DNA of 64,000 bases from Colletotrichum lupini (GCF_023278565.1 NC_064672.1:6448001-6512000); one strand, 5' to 3'. Counted from the first letter of the stretch, positions 11,033 to 26,072 are shown. A program made the numbers and translations. The notes: generated from the sequence alone by a model not told the origin.

Positions 11033-12200
11033 TGATTAATTGATTGATTCCTACTCGGTTTTGGCCGCTTAAGTCAGTAGCTATGCCCGGATAGCGGGGT
11101 TTGGCCAATAGCCGACGCGCTCCGGGTATTAGGCAAGTCTAGTTCTGGGGTGCATCCGAGGACCACGGCAGTTCCTACGTACCCAGTTTATACTTCTGCT
11201 TAGACTTATTCCACTATTGCTAGGAATAGCTCCGGGCATACGTTCTAACTTTATTTGCTATTCTAGCGTATAAGGCTAGTAGTAGAGGGTTGGGTATCGG
11301 GAGGGTAGCCTCTTTCTTTAAAAGTTTATTAGCTAATTTATTTCTAAGAATCTAGGTATATCTGGGCGACTAGTAATATTTAATATTCCTTATTTACTAA
11401 GCGTTAATAATCTCTTATATCGCTACTTACGAGCTACTTAGAGAGCTACTAAAGCTTAAGATAAAGTTTAGGGTAGAAGTATATTTAAGGTAGATATATA
11501 TTAGTATAATAGAGGAGGTAAATAGGTAAAGTACTCGCCGTAGGCCTTATTAGGCTCCTTTAGCTTCGGTATTAAAGACCTCTATAACTATAGCTTTTTA
11601 TAATAACTTAAGGGACGTAATGTATTATATACCTATAGCTTACTACGCTTTTAATAAGTATTAACTTATTTAAGTAAACTACGAGGTTAAAGGCTAAAAG
11701 TCCCCTTATTATTTATTAAAAAGTAAGTAAGGATTAGGACCGGCTATAGTTATAGGGGTAAGAGAGTATAGGTCCGCTAAAGTCGGGTTTCCCTCTTAAA
11801 ATAATTAAGTACTTACCCCTCTAGCTAAAGGACTAATAAGTATAGGGCGTTACTTTAGTATAGCCTCGTAGTATTACGCTATCTTACCCCTTTTAGATCG
11901 GCTATAATAATAAGTAGGCCTTACTCTCTAAATAAAAAGTTAGTTAGGGTAATATATTAGACTTAGAGCACGGCCTAGGTAAGTAAAGTAGCCTTTTTAA
12001 CTAATATATACGAGCGGTTCGCGAGGGTAGTCCCTATTCGGGGCGCTTATAAGAAGTTAGCCAGCTTAGTATAGCTTAAAAACTATACTTTAAAGCTAAA
12101 TAGAGTTAATAAGATAATATAAGCCGTTATAATAAGTTATAAAAGCTATAGGACGGGAAATAAGATTGAAAAAAAAATTATATAAAAAAAGAATTATCTT
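11033..12200. other. Transition into RIP desert, no gene
   Basis: 11033-11300 still has ordinary composition; from about 11330 CpA and TpG all but vanish. No frame, repeat arm or motif recognised. 11650-12000 is slightly richer in G and C (runs such as CTCGGG, GGTAGTCCC) but is broken by stops. Confidence 0.5.
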
Positions 12201-14200
12201 TTTTTAAATATAGGAATCTAGTTTTATTTATTCCGCTCTTATTACTAATCTATCTATATAGTTTATTTAAACCTTATTTACTACTTTACTTATTTTTTTA
12301 TATTATACTTAAACTAACGACTTTATAGAGTTATTTCTCCCCGCTAAGGTATATTCTATTCTTAGTAATTTAACTCTTTATAAAGATATTTTTTATCCGA
12401 ATTACGCTAGTAATTTTAGAATACTCTACTATAATTTCGTACCCCGCTTTAATACCCTTACTTATTAAAATAATACGTTACGTACTTATTTATATAAATT
12501 GCTAGAATTGCGTATTAGATTAGTAACTATAATTAATAAACCTCGTAAAGTTATTTTACTAACCCTATTAGATTTAATAGGCTCGGCTACCCGTCGAGCT
12601 ATTTATAACGTTCGTATTTCGCAAATCTCTTATAATAAGGCTTATAAATTCTCTTATTACTGCGCCGTACTTAAATAAATATAGAGCTATTAGGCCGTTA
12701 TTATATCCGTTAGAGGTCCGGAATACTTATACTAAATAAGGGAACCGGTATCCGAACTTAAATAGTATTAAGAAGTTATAGTATAAGTTAGTTTTAGGGT
12801 TTTTATACTATTCCCGCCCATACGATTAATATATATATATATTTAGGACGTAAGCTATAGTATTTATTAGCAGCACTTACTATAAGTTATTAGTACCCTA
12901 TGCGCTTATATCTATAACTAAGTGTTTAAGCTACTTAAAGCTAAAGTTAGGGTTATACTTAAGGTATATTAACTAGAGTAATACCGGATCCGAACCGTTC
13001 TTATAAACTACTTAGTTATATAAGTAATTAAAAAAGCGACGCTACGTATATTTATTAATAATTATAAGTAGATATTATTATATAAAATATAGCGTATTAG
13101 TAATAACCTTGATTTATAACTAGAGGTACCGGAGTTATTATATACTATTTAAGTTAAATCTAACTCTATATTTATAGAAGCAATAGAATCCTATACTAAA
13201 AAAGATAAGTATTACTTAGCCTCCCGCGTCCTTAATATTTTTATAACCGCGCTAAATAGCTATTTTATTTCGTAACTCTTTTTTAAACTATTTAAAGTCG
13301 TTATATATTTTAATAAGCGTCGCTTTATAATATTTAATACGGGATATACTAAGTTTAATAATAATAAATAGCTTAATGTATAAGTTAAAATGCTTAATTT
13401 ATTATGCTTAAATAATAACCTTAATTAAGTAGTACGCGCGGCTAACTTACGTAATTTTTTAATAAAAAATATTATTATAATTAAAAATCTCTTCGATTTT
13501 AATATTAAATAGCGTACTTTATACTAACAACGCCTAGACTTAGTTAAACCCTAGCTACTTAGGAAAGTAAATCTTAATAATATTATTAATACTTTCCGTT
13601 TTTACCCTCGCTACTATTACTATAAGCTATTATTATTTAAGTAAATATTAAGAATCTAAGCCTATGTAATTATAAATCCGCTCTTAGATATTAACGACGA
13701 ATTTATTAATAGAGGACTATTATAGGTTAGAGACGACGTTTAACTAAATATTTATAAGATAAGAGAAACCGTTAGTAAACTATATATACTACTAACTTTC
13801 TAAGTGCTCTTTTTTTATATCTATAGTTTTTTTAACTAGTTATAATACTAAGACCCTCTATTTCTAAAATAAGGTATTAGCTCTAGTCTTAGTTAATAAT
13901 TATAGTAGCCCTTAGGTTAGTATCTTTTACGCTTAGATAGAAGGCTAGCTAATACTATTTATTACTAATTATATACTAAAAGTGGGTAGTATTAGCTACT
14001 TAATAATATTTCCTTTTTTTATATAAATTATACTTAGCCTATTATTTTCGCTTTATAAAATTATATTAGATAAGTCTAAGATTTTCTATATATTAATAGT
14101 AATAGTTAGTATAAGTCCCTCTCGTACTTTATTAGCTACCCCCTTACTACTTATATAGCATATTTACGGAGGAGCCGTAAAGTAAACTAAATAATAATAT
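12201..14200 (+). pseudogene. Unidentified coding remnant, RIP-destroyed
   Basis: Read on the plus strand, short open pieces with an amino-acid-like texture follow one another, broken mainly by TAG and TAA of the kind made from CAG, CAA and TGG by RIP. Examples are pieces near 12530-12700 (one reads KVILLTLLDLIGSATRRAIY), 13180-13500 and 13650-13760. I could not place it in a known transposase, reverse transcriptase or cellular family. It is probably the main gene of an old transposon, but no terminal repeats were identified. Confidence 0.35.
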
Positions 14201-14592
14201 TTAATAATAGCTTGTTTACTATTTTATCTATTTAAAATACTTATTCTGTATCGTAGTAGTTATTACTATTATAAATTAGTTATATAGGTAGTATATAAAG
14301 GCTAAACGGTTAGTAAATAATTTACGAAACTGGGGGTTCTAGCCCTCGATAATTAAAATAAATACGTAATATATAGAAATTATAGGTATATAAGATGTTT
14401 AACGTTATATTACTTACTTACTATCCTAGATAAGAACTTTAAATTAAAGTACCGGTTTTACTAAGTTCTTAAATAAATAATCCCGCAGGATTTCTATAAA
14501 TAGGTTTAGAATTACGTAGTAAAGATCCTATTATAGAGTCTCTATACGCTACTCCGAGGGTATTATTATTTAACGTTAGTAAGGATTAATCG

Positions 14593-14660
14593 TTACGAGA
14601 GAGTATAAGAGAGTAAGAGAGAAAAAAAGAAAAAAAGAAAAACAAAAAAAAAAGAGAAGC
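14593..14660 (+). repeat. Purine-only low-complexity tract
   Basis: A GA-rich then A-rich stretch (AGAGAGTATAAGAGAGTAAG followed by runs of A broken by G and one C) of about 65 bp. It may be the A-rich tail of a retroelement lying to the left on the plus strand, or a simple repeat; nothing decides between these. Confidence 0.6.
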
Positions 14661-17600
14661 GAATTTATATAAATAATTTAAAAAAGAATATAATAAAGCT
14701 TATGTATATTATTTATAAATAGTTATTAAGTATCGTAGTAGGCTTGCGAGCGAGTAACGTTACTTAGTTCTATATTTATAATCTTTTTTATATTAAAGGT
14801 CGGTCTAGTTATGCCGATATAAAGTAAGCTAAAGTAATTTAATTTTCCCCTCCCTCTAAGAAATAAGCGCAGACGTAATTAGAATCTAGTCTATAAAACG
14901 CTAGTTTAAAATAATATAATACGAATTATTAATATATAAATAGAGCTAAATTACTAAGTAAGTAAAGATTTTAAAATAGAGAAGGGGTAGTAGTAGAGCT
15001 AGGTAGAGAGACCCTTATTTTATATTCTTTATTATTTATTTAAGTTTTAGTAGTCCTACTATAGCTATTATTATAAAAGGCCCGAAAAATAAGATTAGCT
15101 TAACCCGTTTTTAGTAAATACCGCTGTTAATATTACAAAAGCATGCCTAAAGGATAGGCTAGTTAGTAAAAGAATAAGCGTTATATAATTAAAGTTTACC
15201 TAGTACCGGCTAGCTAACGTCACCCTTATTTTAGTAAAATTACTTAGAAATAGCTAGTTTAGGCCTTACTAAATCGGAACGTTAAAATAGTATTATTAAC
15301 TTACCTAGCTTACTTATTTTAGCTTTTCCTACCCTAATCTAGAATTTCTATAAAGCTTAAGGAACGGGTCGGAAGCTAGCGCCTCTAAATAATTACTAAA
15401 GATTAAGTAAGTTAGTTTCTCGTACTTTAGTTAATATACTTAGTAATAGACTTCTAAACTATACTAGCTTATCTTATTATAATATATACTAAATAAATAC
15501 TTATAAGAGCTAGCGCTACTAATAAAGATCCTTTTAACTATAATAACTATTAGTACTTAAGCGCTATAGACTATGAGAATTATTTATAAAATAAGTAAAA
15601 ATAGCTATAAATAATCGTAAACGTGCCCTGCCGCTCTAATACGTAAGATCTGACTAATAGAGATACTTACTTAATACTTAGAATTTGCCTATTTTTAGTT
15701 ACTATTTTTGAAACTTCTTTTGGTAAGCGAGGGCGCTTATTAGTAATTATAATACTCTGCGTATTTAAGGTGAGTAAGTTAATAATTATTAACTAAGAAA
15801 TTACTAACCGATTTAATATAGGATATTATTCAGGGGTTTTATTATAATAACTAGGACCTCGTTTTTTATAAACCGTTAGAGTATGTTAACTAGGCTTAGT
15901 AATTTATATTATTACCCTAAGTATATAGTCTAGGAGTATAAACTAAGCCCTACTAATACCGTCCTAATTTACTATTTAGTATTTTAGCTAAGCGACGCTA
16001 TTTTAAAAAAGGTTTTAAGTTTCGTTTTTAGTATCGGCTTATTTTATTAGTACGTACCTATACTATTATAATTATAGATACGTAAATACGTAAATGCTCT
16101 AGTTTAGCAATTCTTATTTATTAATCTAGACTATAACTAATATTATTTAGCCTCCGCTATTTATCCTTCTAAAGTAATAAATTATTCTTATTTAGCTAGA
16201 AAATATATACGAGTTCTTTATAATAATATATAATTCTAAGTTATTACGATAAAAGAGCTAGTTAACTTTCCTACCTAATCTAAGTATAAGTTAGGCCCTT
16301 AGTTAATATACTATTTACGTTACGATTTACTTATGCCTTTTAGCTTCTCTATTATTAAACTAAGCTAATTAAGAGAACTTTATCTTCGTCGCTTTCCCTT
16401 TTTAAATCATTAGTAACCTTAGTTAATATTATAAAAAACGGTAAGATAAAAAAGTAAAATAGTAACGTTCTAATTACGAGTCTAAAAGAGTTAAATCCGG
16501 TCTTATTTCGAGGGAAATTAGTAGGGTTTATTTTAAAAATACCCTGTTTAGTATTATATTATATATAATAACGATTAAATAAGTAAAATAAAATTCCTTA
16601 ATATATTATATTAAATATAAGTATATAACTAGTATATCTAAGCTTTAAAGCAGTCTTTGTTCGTTTCTAAATAGAAAATATATTTATAAATAAAAATAAA
16701 CTTAATATTTAAGTATACGTCTTTAGTATTCCCTATAATAATATAGTTATAAAGTAGTAGGTAGCCTACTTTATCGTTATCTTCGCGCGGGAATATATAA
16801 GTAAGTAATAATATTATACTAAATAGTAATAAAGCGATAAAAATTATCTGTTATTTAGATAAAAGTAAAATAGTAAGTATAGTATAAATAAAAAGAAGCT
16901 ATAGCCCGATATATACTAAACGTAGGTTAAATAGTTATTTATAGGGGGGTACTAATTAAATACTATAAGTAGCGAGTATTTCGGACCGGTACTCTAAATT
17001 AATTAATTATATAGTACTTAACGGCTGGCTTATTAAATAATACTAAGTAACGATTATTAAGCCGGAGGGACGTATACGTAATTCCTTATTTCTATTTTTT
17101 ATTAGCTTAATATAATATCCGTTAAGTTAAACGTAGTAAGGTATTTATAAAAAAGATAGGGTTTAGGACGAGTACTAGGGCTATAGACCTAACCTAGAGG
17201 GGAGTAAAACGGACGCAAAAGTAAAGTAATTAATAAGAAAGTAAAAAGCGCGATTTATTATTAGTATTAATTACGAAATAAGAAGGAGTATTTACGGGTT
17301 CGGAGAGTATAGGATCTCGCTTAATTAGTACGTTAGGACTACTTTGTTAAACTAAATTAACTAAGTAGCGTTATATTTATTTAAAGTATATTAGTACTAC
17401 TTAGTATGTTTTATAATAATAAAGATTAGCCTACTATAGGTCTATTATATTTATAACGCTCTATTATCCTTATTTAGTTCTTTCTTAAGACCCTACTTTA
17501 AAATTACGCTTATTAATACTGCGCTAGCTTAATATCTATTTAGCTAACGGTAATCTCGTTCTTATTACTTATTTACAAAATTATTACTATCTAACTAAGA

Positions 17601-20400
17601 TTTGCTTAACTAGTATTTAAGGTATTTACTACCTCGACGCGCCTTAATACTAGCTATTTATACTTAAGAAATAGAGTAATAGGCCTATAAAGAAGTTATT
17701 TACTAAGCACGAGCTATTTAATTCTAATTAAGCCGAATACTCCTTTATATAGCTATAACCCTTTAACAAAGGGCGGACCACGTTTATTTACGTTATATTA
17801 TATAATAAGTAGCTATAAGATAATAGGCCCGATAAGTAGCTTTAACTACGTTGTTATAGTATTATAAACTACCTCGTACGTTATATATAAGTTAAAGTAA
17901 ATATTATAACTAAGCTTATTATTATTATACTACTAAGAGCGATCTTAGTTTAGTAGTATAGTATTTAACTTAAAATAGGTATTATTATCTTAGTTAGTAA
18001 CTTTAGTACTATAACGTTTTATTAAGTACTTATTAAAGCTAGCGGGTCCGTATATAGGAGAGCTATTATCGTTCTTAATATAGCGTAACTCCTTACGAAA
18101 CGTACGTATTAGCTTACTATATATATAGTTATATTATATATTACTTCCTCTCTTATATATATTCTTAATATTTAAAGCTCTTAAAAATTATTAAAACGAC
18201 CCCTTCTCTACTTTAAAGCGTAGTAGTCCTAATAAAATTAGATTAAAATAAACTTTATTTTTTATAAATTATATTATAAGACTTAAAGTATAATATAAAG
18301 AGGTCTGTTATGTCTATATACTATTTATATCTAATAAGAGCTTATATATTTAGTATTAAATATAGGACTATTATCGTAATATAGCGTTAATCTTCTAATA
18401 CTAATTATATATTATATAATCCTTTACTAAGTCTCGCTACTAAGTTAGCGTCTAAACTTAGCTAGGCGAACTATATTTATTATTATTACTTAGTAAAACG
18501 CTACGAAAGAAGCTAATATTAGCCTTTCTAATAGAGCGTATAGCCTTAGCTAACTAATTAGCCTCGGCTTGCTTTACGTTAACTTCGGCTTATTTGATAT
18601 ATTACTTATTTTTAAATTATACCGTCTTTTTTAAGAGAGCAAGAGCTAATTAAATGCCCTAAGGATATTGTATTATATTTCTAATAATAGAGCCTCGAAC
18701 TACTTATATAAATAAAATATACCGAATTGTTATATACTACGTTTTTAAATTATAAATTATACTATATTTTAGTTATATTAAAGCTTATCCCTACTTAATA
18801 TATTATATTAAATGCGCGAGGGAGACCGTTAGCCGGCGTAGGTTTATATTTGATTTCTAAAACTAAATTTATAAGTAGATTTCTAATACTTAGTAAAACG
18901 GATACCTAGGCTAATAAGTAGGGCAATTCTAGGGTTCTTTCTAAGCACTAGCTTCTTCGTATTTTAGAACATTAGTAATAAATAATATATTACTATTTTA
19001 TAGTATATTAAAGACCTATGCTATTACCTAAATACTTATTAAAAAAAAGTTAAAAAAGTAGTAGATTAGGGCTATATATAAAAAGTATATCTTATTAAAT
19101 TAAACTTTTTAATTCTCTAAGCGCACGGATACCTTTATATAGTACGAACTTTAATAGCCTCGTATATAGTATTAATAAGGGGTCTAAATTAATTACTCTA
19201 AAAATAGCTTATACTAAGAACGGATAAATACCGTAGCCTCTCTATTAAGTTATAATAACTATACTTAACTAAAATAATCTTTTAACTTACTATTAATAAA
19301 TCTAAAAAGGCTAGTAGGCTTAGTATCGGGCTTTATTATTATAGCGCCTTATCTTACTCGTTCTTTATATAATCTTTAAAATATTATTTATAGTAAGTTA
19401 CTACGTAAAACGACCGCTTATTAATAATAGTATAGCCGATTTAATAAAATATTATCTATAGATAGTACGCCGAATCCGCTCGAAACTACGTATTTAAAAA
19501 GGGATAAATAGTCCTAAAAAGCTATATAAAATATTGCTTAAGAGCGTAACTTAGACCTACGAAACGAATATATATACTATATCTCGTAATACCTATCTAA
19601 GTAGTTAATATTTATAAACAAATCCGGTATAAATAAGAGTATTAGTATACGCTATTAAAGCTAGGTTTTTTAAGAGAAGCGGCTACGTTAAATTAAGCGA
19701 TTTTATTACGGTTAAAAGTACTAGATCTTATTAGCATATATTTAAGATGGAGTAATATACTTTTAGGTATATAAAAGATCGACGGATATAAAAGTTTTTA
19801 AGAGTTTTATTAAGATACTCTTATTATATTATAGTTACTAGCCCGAGCCTAGGTCTATTTTAATTATAAATAATACCTCTTTTTATTACTTAGACCGTAT
19901 ATAAGAGATATGCGCAGTAGCGGGAGTATTATTACTTTACTTAGCGCCGTATTTACTAAATATCGTTCTTATTAAGTATTACTTTAGTAAGTTAAAAAAC
20001 TTTATTTAATAGGTCTAAAACGAATATTAAAGATTTATACGGGCTAATTTTTAATTATTCTTAGAGGAATATATAACGATTATTAACTAGTAAAACAAAA
20101 GTACTAAGGGCTATTTTTATTACTATTCGATCTTTATTAACGAGCTACTAAACTAAAATAATCAACTAGATATAAATATTATACTACTACGATACTATAT
20201 TTATATTCGAAATAGACCTAAATATCCCATAACTATCGGCGAGCTATACTTTCTAACACGCCCTAGTTAATAAAAAACTAAGTATCGTAATCCTTATAAA
20301 CTAGCTCGAGATCTAGCCCCCTCTCGAGCGTTAGGTTATATATAAGCTTAAAGTATCGTTTCTAAGTAAGGCTTCTTATTAAAATAATACTATTTTTAAT
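14661..20400. repeat. RIP desert, unidentified repeats
   Basis: CpA/TpG-depleted throughout, with no usable frame on either strand. A short block at 18139-18180 (TATTACTTCCTCTCTTATATA) resembles starts at about 2031, 26070 and 60206, so a common transposon end may be involved, but the similarity is only about 50 bp. Coding texture is visible near 17560-17900 but not identifiable. Confidence 0.5.
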
Positions 20401-23400
20401 ATACTTCGATAATATCGTCCTTTAGCCTAGTTACGTAAAGGGGGAGTAAACGGGGAGGTAGGCTAACTAGGCTACTAAGATTTAATAATAGTCTATCCGA
20501 CGCTATTATATAATTTAAAATATAGTTATAAATAATTATAGGGACGTAGTTAGTAGAGTCCGATCCTGAGTCTTATTATTTACGCTTACGACCCTATTAT
20601 TCCTAAGTATATAGTTATGCCCGGATCTCCTCTAAGATATAGTTATAAGTATCTAAGCTATAGCCTTATTATACTTATTAAATAAGATTTCTTATATAAT
20701 AATTAAGTAGCTAGTGGTATATTTTTTAAGTACGATCTTATTAGTATTACTATCCGTTATCGCATAGGGTACCTAGGCATTTTATAAGCTAATAGACCTA
20801 TTTCTACGGGTTAACCTCGCTAGCAGCCTCTTACTTAATATCTATCCGTATATTTTACTTTATAAAGCCTATCGCGTAGTTAAGATTATAATCGACGTAT
20901 AGAAAAAATCGGAAACGTAAAATAAGAACGTTAAAATAGAGCTTCGCGCGGTTACTATAGAGCTATAAATAGTTAAAAATAAGCTATAAGCCGTTAAAAG
21001 AGAGCTATAAGTAATAAAAGAACGTATAGAGAATAAAAGCGCTAAGATAAACGAAAACCTTAAAGTACTTATAATAGTAATAGTAATACGAAATAGCTTA
21101 AGTACGTTATATATAGACGTTATATAAAGCGGCTTAAGTAAATAAAGTTACGACTTATAAATAGTTATAATAGGTAACGTAACGCTATTAAGCTATAATA
21201 ACCCTCTATTTTATATAATCAATATATAAAAAGTTAAAAAAAGTAATAATAAGCTTAACATAAGTTAGGTTTAGGCTATAGTAAAAAAGGAGATGTGTAT
21301 AATAAACAAATAGGGTAGCTAGCGCTATTAAGTTATTATAATAAACTTAAAGAATACGGATAGGATCCGGATTATTTATTATAATAATACTAAATATAAG
21401 CTTATTAAGTAAATCGTAAAAAAGAGCTTCGGTCCCGGTATATAAGTTTTATGAGACGAACTCTACTCTATAAAAGTTAATAATATAAAAAGAACTAAAA
21501 TACTAAATAAAAAGGGTAATATTAGAGCTAAAGTAGTAGAGGTACTTAGCTAAGAAAACGAGACTATAGTTATTAAAATATCTTAGCTAAATAAAAAAGA
21601 TATACTGAAGGTATATAGGTCTATAGTTATATTTATAATTAAGGCTAATAATATATATAAACTAATTTTTAAAAGCTTTTTTTATATTAAAAAAGAGTCC
21701 GGTACGATAATAGTATTTAAGTAGCGGCTACGTCCGTAATAGTATTATAATTATTAATAAATTATTAAGTATAAGGCGTATTAGTGCGCAAACCCCTAAG
21801 TATATAGACGCTATATTAAAGTAGGCTACTATTATTCTAAATTTTATAAAATAATTATAATATACGTACTTTATAATAAACTATACGAGTTATTTAATAA
21901 GAACTATCTAGAGCTATATCCGCGTTCTTATAAATAAAAAGGTCTAGATCCTTTAGCTTAATATAAAGAAATAGGCTAAGGTTTATAAGAGTTTAATAAA
22001 TAATAAGGCATTACGCGACTTTATAATTATAATAATATAAGAGCTATAGGCGTAGAGAATAAAAAATAAGGCTATTATTATTTTAATAAAATATAATAAG
22101 TAAATAAAGATAATACTAACGGAGTAGAGGGATAAAGGAAAATAGGGAATTAGGAGTTTATTAGAAATAAATAGAAAAGTAGAGGCGGAGTAAGTATTAA
22201 TAGCGTCCTCGGATATTACTACGGCCGTTATTTAGCTTTTAAATCGAAGGTTATTAATAATATTAATATATATATTAGTATAAAAGCTAAAGATATTATA
22301 ATAAGCGTGCGACTTATTAAAATAAGCTATTATAAATATCTAAATAAGAATAAGTAAAAGGGTAGACATAGCCTTAGTAAGAGACTTTAATTACTATAAC
22401 TACTTATAGGGAGGCGATAATATATTAAAAAGCTAGTAAGGCGAGGTAGACTTAATTATTAATTTAATAAATAAGTACTCGCTCCGTAGCCTCCTTTTAT
22501 ATAATATAAAAACGTAAAAAAAGAATAATATAATAATAATAATTAACTTATCCCTCGCGTTTAAAGAGTTAATAAAAATAGTAATATAATACGCCCTATA
22601 TAAAATAAACTATAGGTCGGATTACTAAGTAATCGAGATAATTTTTAATATAGCCGCGCTTAAAATAAAAAGCTAACTACGGCTCCTCCTTAAAAACGCT
22701 CTATAAAAATAAATTAATAAAAAAGTAAAAATAAACTTAGATTAAATACTAACGAGAGGTATAATATAATAGTAAATAGATTAATTAATATTTATAATAT
22801 ATAAAGTAGTAGAGGTATTAATATTAATAGCTAAGCTATCTCTATATATAAAAAAATAATAAACGGTCGACCTTACTTAGCTCTAATAAATCTATACTTC
22901 TTAAAAAAAACCGGGTAAGGGTAGAGAGAAGGGTAAGTAATACTTAAGCTAAGCTAGAAAAACGTACCGGCTTAGTAACTAAGTAATATTATAATACTAT
23001 TTAATAATAAAAAAAGAGCTATTAAGAAGACTTACTAACTAACGATATAAATATTTAAAAAGCCGCGAAGTACTTTAATATTAATAAAGGGGCTTTTTTT
23101 AGTAAAATTCCCTATTTAAAAAAAGCCGATAGTTCCTAAATAGGAGACGTTATAGAATAGGCTAAAGAGCTACTTTTTATATTCTTCTCTCCTCTTTTTA
23201 ATATAATTAAGGAAGAGGGGGAGCGGCTATAAAGGTCGTTAATACCCTTCCCTAACCTTATATTAAAAAAAGTAAAAAAATAGCTCTTTATAATAAAGTC
23301 GTAAAAAGCCCCTAGAGAAAATAGTTTATTAATAATAATATAGAAGTATATATAGCTAATAATAAAAGAGAGGGTATTTATACTCTTTTAAACCTTATTA

Positions 23401-26040
23401 AATAAAAGGGTATTATTAAGGTAATAATAATATATAAAAATTATTTTATTAAAGAAACTAAATAAAAGCGACTACGGTATAATAAAAGCCTAGTAACCGA
23501 TCTCGCTTTTATTAATACTTAAAAAAGTACTAGAGTCGGTCTTAATAAAACGTATCTCGTATACGGTTAAAATATTTAACCTCCTCTTTACGAACTACTT
23601 TAATACTTATAAGTAGAGGTCGGTAAAGTAAGCGCTATTATTACTATAAAAGTATATTTATAAAGTATAAAAAAAAAGAAAAATAGTTAGTTTAGTGAAT
23701 TTTAATATTAAAAGAGCTTATAATAAAGTATATAAAAAGAAATTATTTTAATAACTTAGGGCGCGGGGTATCTTTAAAAAGCTAGTAAAATAAGTTAATA
23801 CCTTTTATTTTTATAAAATAATAAGTATTTTAGTTAATAATTATAAGTCCGGGGCTCGTCCGCTATTATAAGCCGGGCTACTTTAAGGCTTATTATTATT
23901 ACTTATACTCTTCTTTTTTTTTAATACTAACCTTATATAATATTATATTAATAAGACTAGGGGCGCACTAGCCTTTATTAATAACTATATAACATAGGTT
24001 ATTAAAAAATTATAAGAAGTAAACTGGGAAGGTATTTAAAATATTATTAATAAAATACTTAAGTAGGAACGACGAAGTGGGGCGACTTTTAAGATAAATA
24101 AGACGGTTATTATTTAGTTTATATATAACTAAAGACTATTACCGGACTCAACTAGCTTTATTATTAAAGGGGATACTATTTAACTAAAGGACTATATTAA
24201 AATACTAGGGGTAATAATAGATATAAAACTTCGTTTTAAAAAGCATATTATAAACGTAACGATAAAAGGGCTAGAGGCTGTACTAAGACTTAGGCGCTTT
24301 GAAAATCTATTTTTAATAACGGCTAAATAGTTTTTTATAGCGGCCGTAGTATTAATAATAAACTATGCGTTAAATATTTAAAAATATAAATATTATGTAG
24401 CGTAGATAAAAGTAATTAACTAAGTATAAAGGATTAGTACCTAAGTAGTTATAAGAACTTTTAACCTAGTAACTATAGTAGTTACCGAAGTAGAGGTAAG
24501 TATATAATTAGTATAAGAGAGATATAATAAAAAATTAACAATATTTTAAATATAAATACAAAGCTTTCTTAAGACCTATCCGCTTCGGTATTTACGGGCG
24601 GTAGCTTTTAAACAATTCTTATTACCCTTTTAACTAATAATAGAGGCCTATTATAATCTACTTTTTAATAAGCTAGAGACTATCGAAGGGTATCTAATTA
24701 CTTTATAAAAAGCCCGGATTAATATAGTAATTAATAACGACGCAGTTAAAGCTACTAAAGCAATCTAATCTAGGTAAGTAATAAGGATAGTAATAAGAAG
24801 CTTAGTAAGAAATGGGATTATAAATTATAAAACGACTATAGCACTATTTATATTACTTAGAGAGGGTAGTAGTATAATAATAGCCTTATGCATACTTAGC
24901 TTAAAAATAGAGCTAAACTTATATATAATAAAACTAGCGGCGCTAATGAAAGTAATAAAGTCTCTCTTATAAAGGCTTAATTACTAGGCTATTTACGTAT
25001 TTACTTATAATAAAGCGGCTATACTAGCTATTTATAACCCGTAATAATAATTAAGCTAATAAGAGATCTGCTAATTATATACCGGCGTATAAGATCTTTA
25101 AAAAAAAAGTAATAAAGTTATACTCTTCTAGCTTTTATTAATAATAAAATTAGACCTATTAAAAGCGGCTAAAGTAGTAATAAAAAAAAGTATAAGACTA
25201 AATAAGATATTATAAAAATAACCGGCTAGAGCCTACTTAACGGTACTAAGGATCGCTTTATAAAGTATATAATAAAAGTACGGAGCTTTACTTAATAACG
25301 TAAGAGTATATTTAAAAAAGATCGATATTACTTTATTAAAAAGGTATATACGTAACTTATATAACGAGCTTTTTTAAAAAAAAGCTAATATCCTAGCGTA
25401 ACTACGTACTAATATAATAAGACTAAATTAGTACTTATACTAAATTAAAATAACTACCTCAGCGCATTACGCCTATAGGTATATAATAAAATTAGTAAAG
25501 TATTTTCTTTTTTATTATATATAATAAATAGTAAAACGAACTTAGATACTTTAATAATAGAAACGCAGAGAGGAAACTTATCGTACTTTTTTTAAAAAAA
25601 AAAGCGCGTCCGACCCTAATAACTAGTTACCGAACGTAAATATTATTAAAGAAATAATTAAGTTTATTATAAGTACGAAGAGACTAGATACTTAGATTAG
25701 CTAGTAATGAAACGACTATAAGTAATTACTAACCCTACTATAACGACCTATACTAACTTATATATTAACTAATAATACCTCTACGTACCCTCGTACTATT
25801 AATAATAAGATTAGCTTCGGCTGCTAATAATAAAAAGCCGAACACTTTAGGAAATACCCTTAAAATAGCCTATTATTAATACTATAAGTAACCGTAGTAT
25901 TAGTATATAAAACTAAAAATAATATATATAGAGACGGATAAGGCTTATATAGGCTTTTAAGAGGTAAGGATATAAACGAAAGTAGGGAATATATAAATAA
26001 TTATATAAGCCCTAAATAGCTTAGCTAGGGCGTAATAAAC
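20400..26040 (+). pseudogene. Dead Tad-like LINE (non-LTR retrotransposon), ORF1 + ORF2
   Basis: Degenerate domains appear in LINE order on the plus strand. A lysine/glutamate-rich coiled-coil-like part lies at about 20890-21070, and a decayed zinc-knuckle region at about 21770-21860. The end of the endonuclease domain is at about 22610-22690 (RSDY..IE.IFNIAA). Reverse transcriptase follows at about 23400-24120: PISLL near 23500; the A box reads FNIKRAYN with Asp turned to Asn at 23704-23706; motif C reads FINN at 23974-23985 where the family has an acidic pair. An RNase H-like domain lies at about 24880-25160 (YNKAAILAI). Dozens of TAG/TAA stops break every part. Order and motifs fit the fungal Tad clade. 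The limits are approximate: the 5' end is not defined, and the 3' end probably abuts the (TA)n run at 26041. Confidence 0.75.

Positions 26041-26072
<32 letters not shown>
26041..26072 (+). repeat. (TA)n microsatellite
   Basis: Ten perfect TA units followed by a slightly broken continuation, directly after the last LINE-like sequence. Simple tails of this kind can mark LINE 3' ends, but in TpA-rich DNA the run could also be incidental. Confidence 0.7.

Noticed and set aside
8583..11500. The two shared LTR starts as the LTR pair of one element carrying the secreted-protein gene
   Set aside because: Similarity ends after about 75-80 bp; the rest of the two stretches differ, so they are not two LTRs of one insertion.
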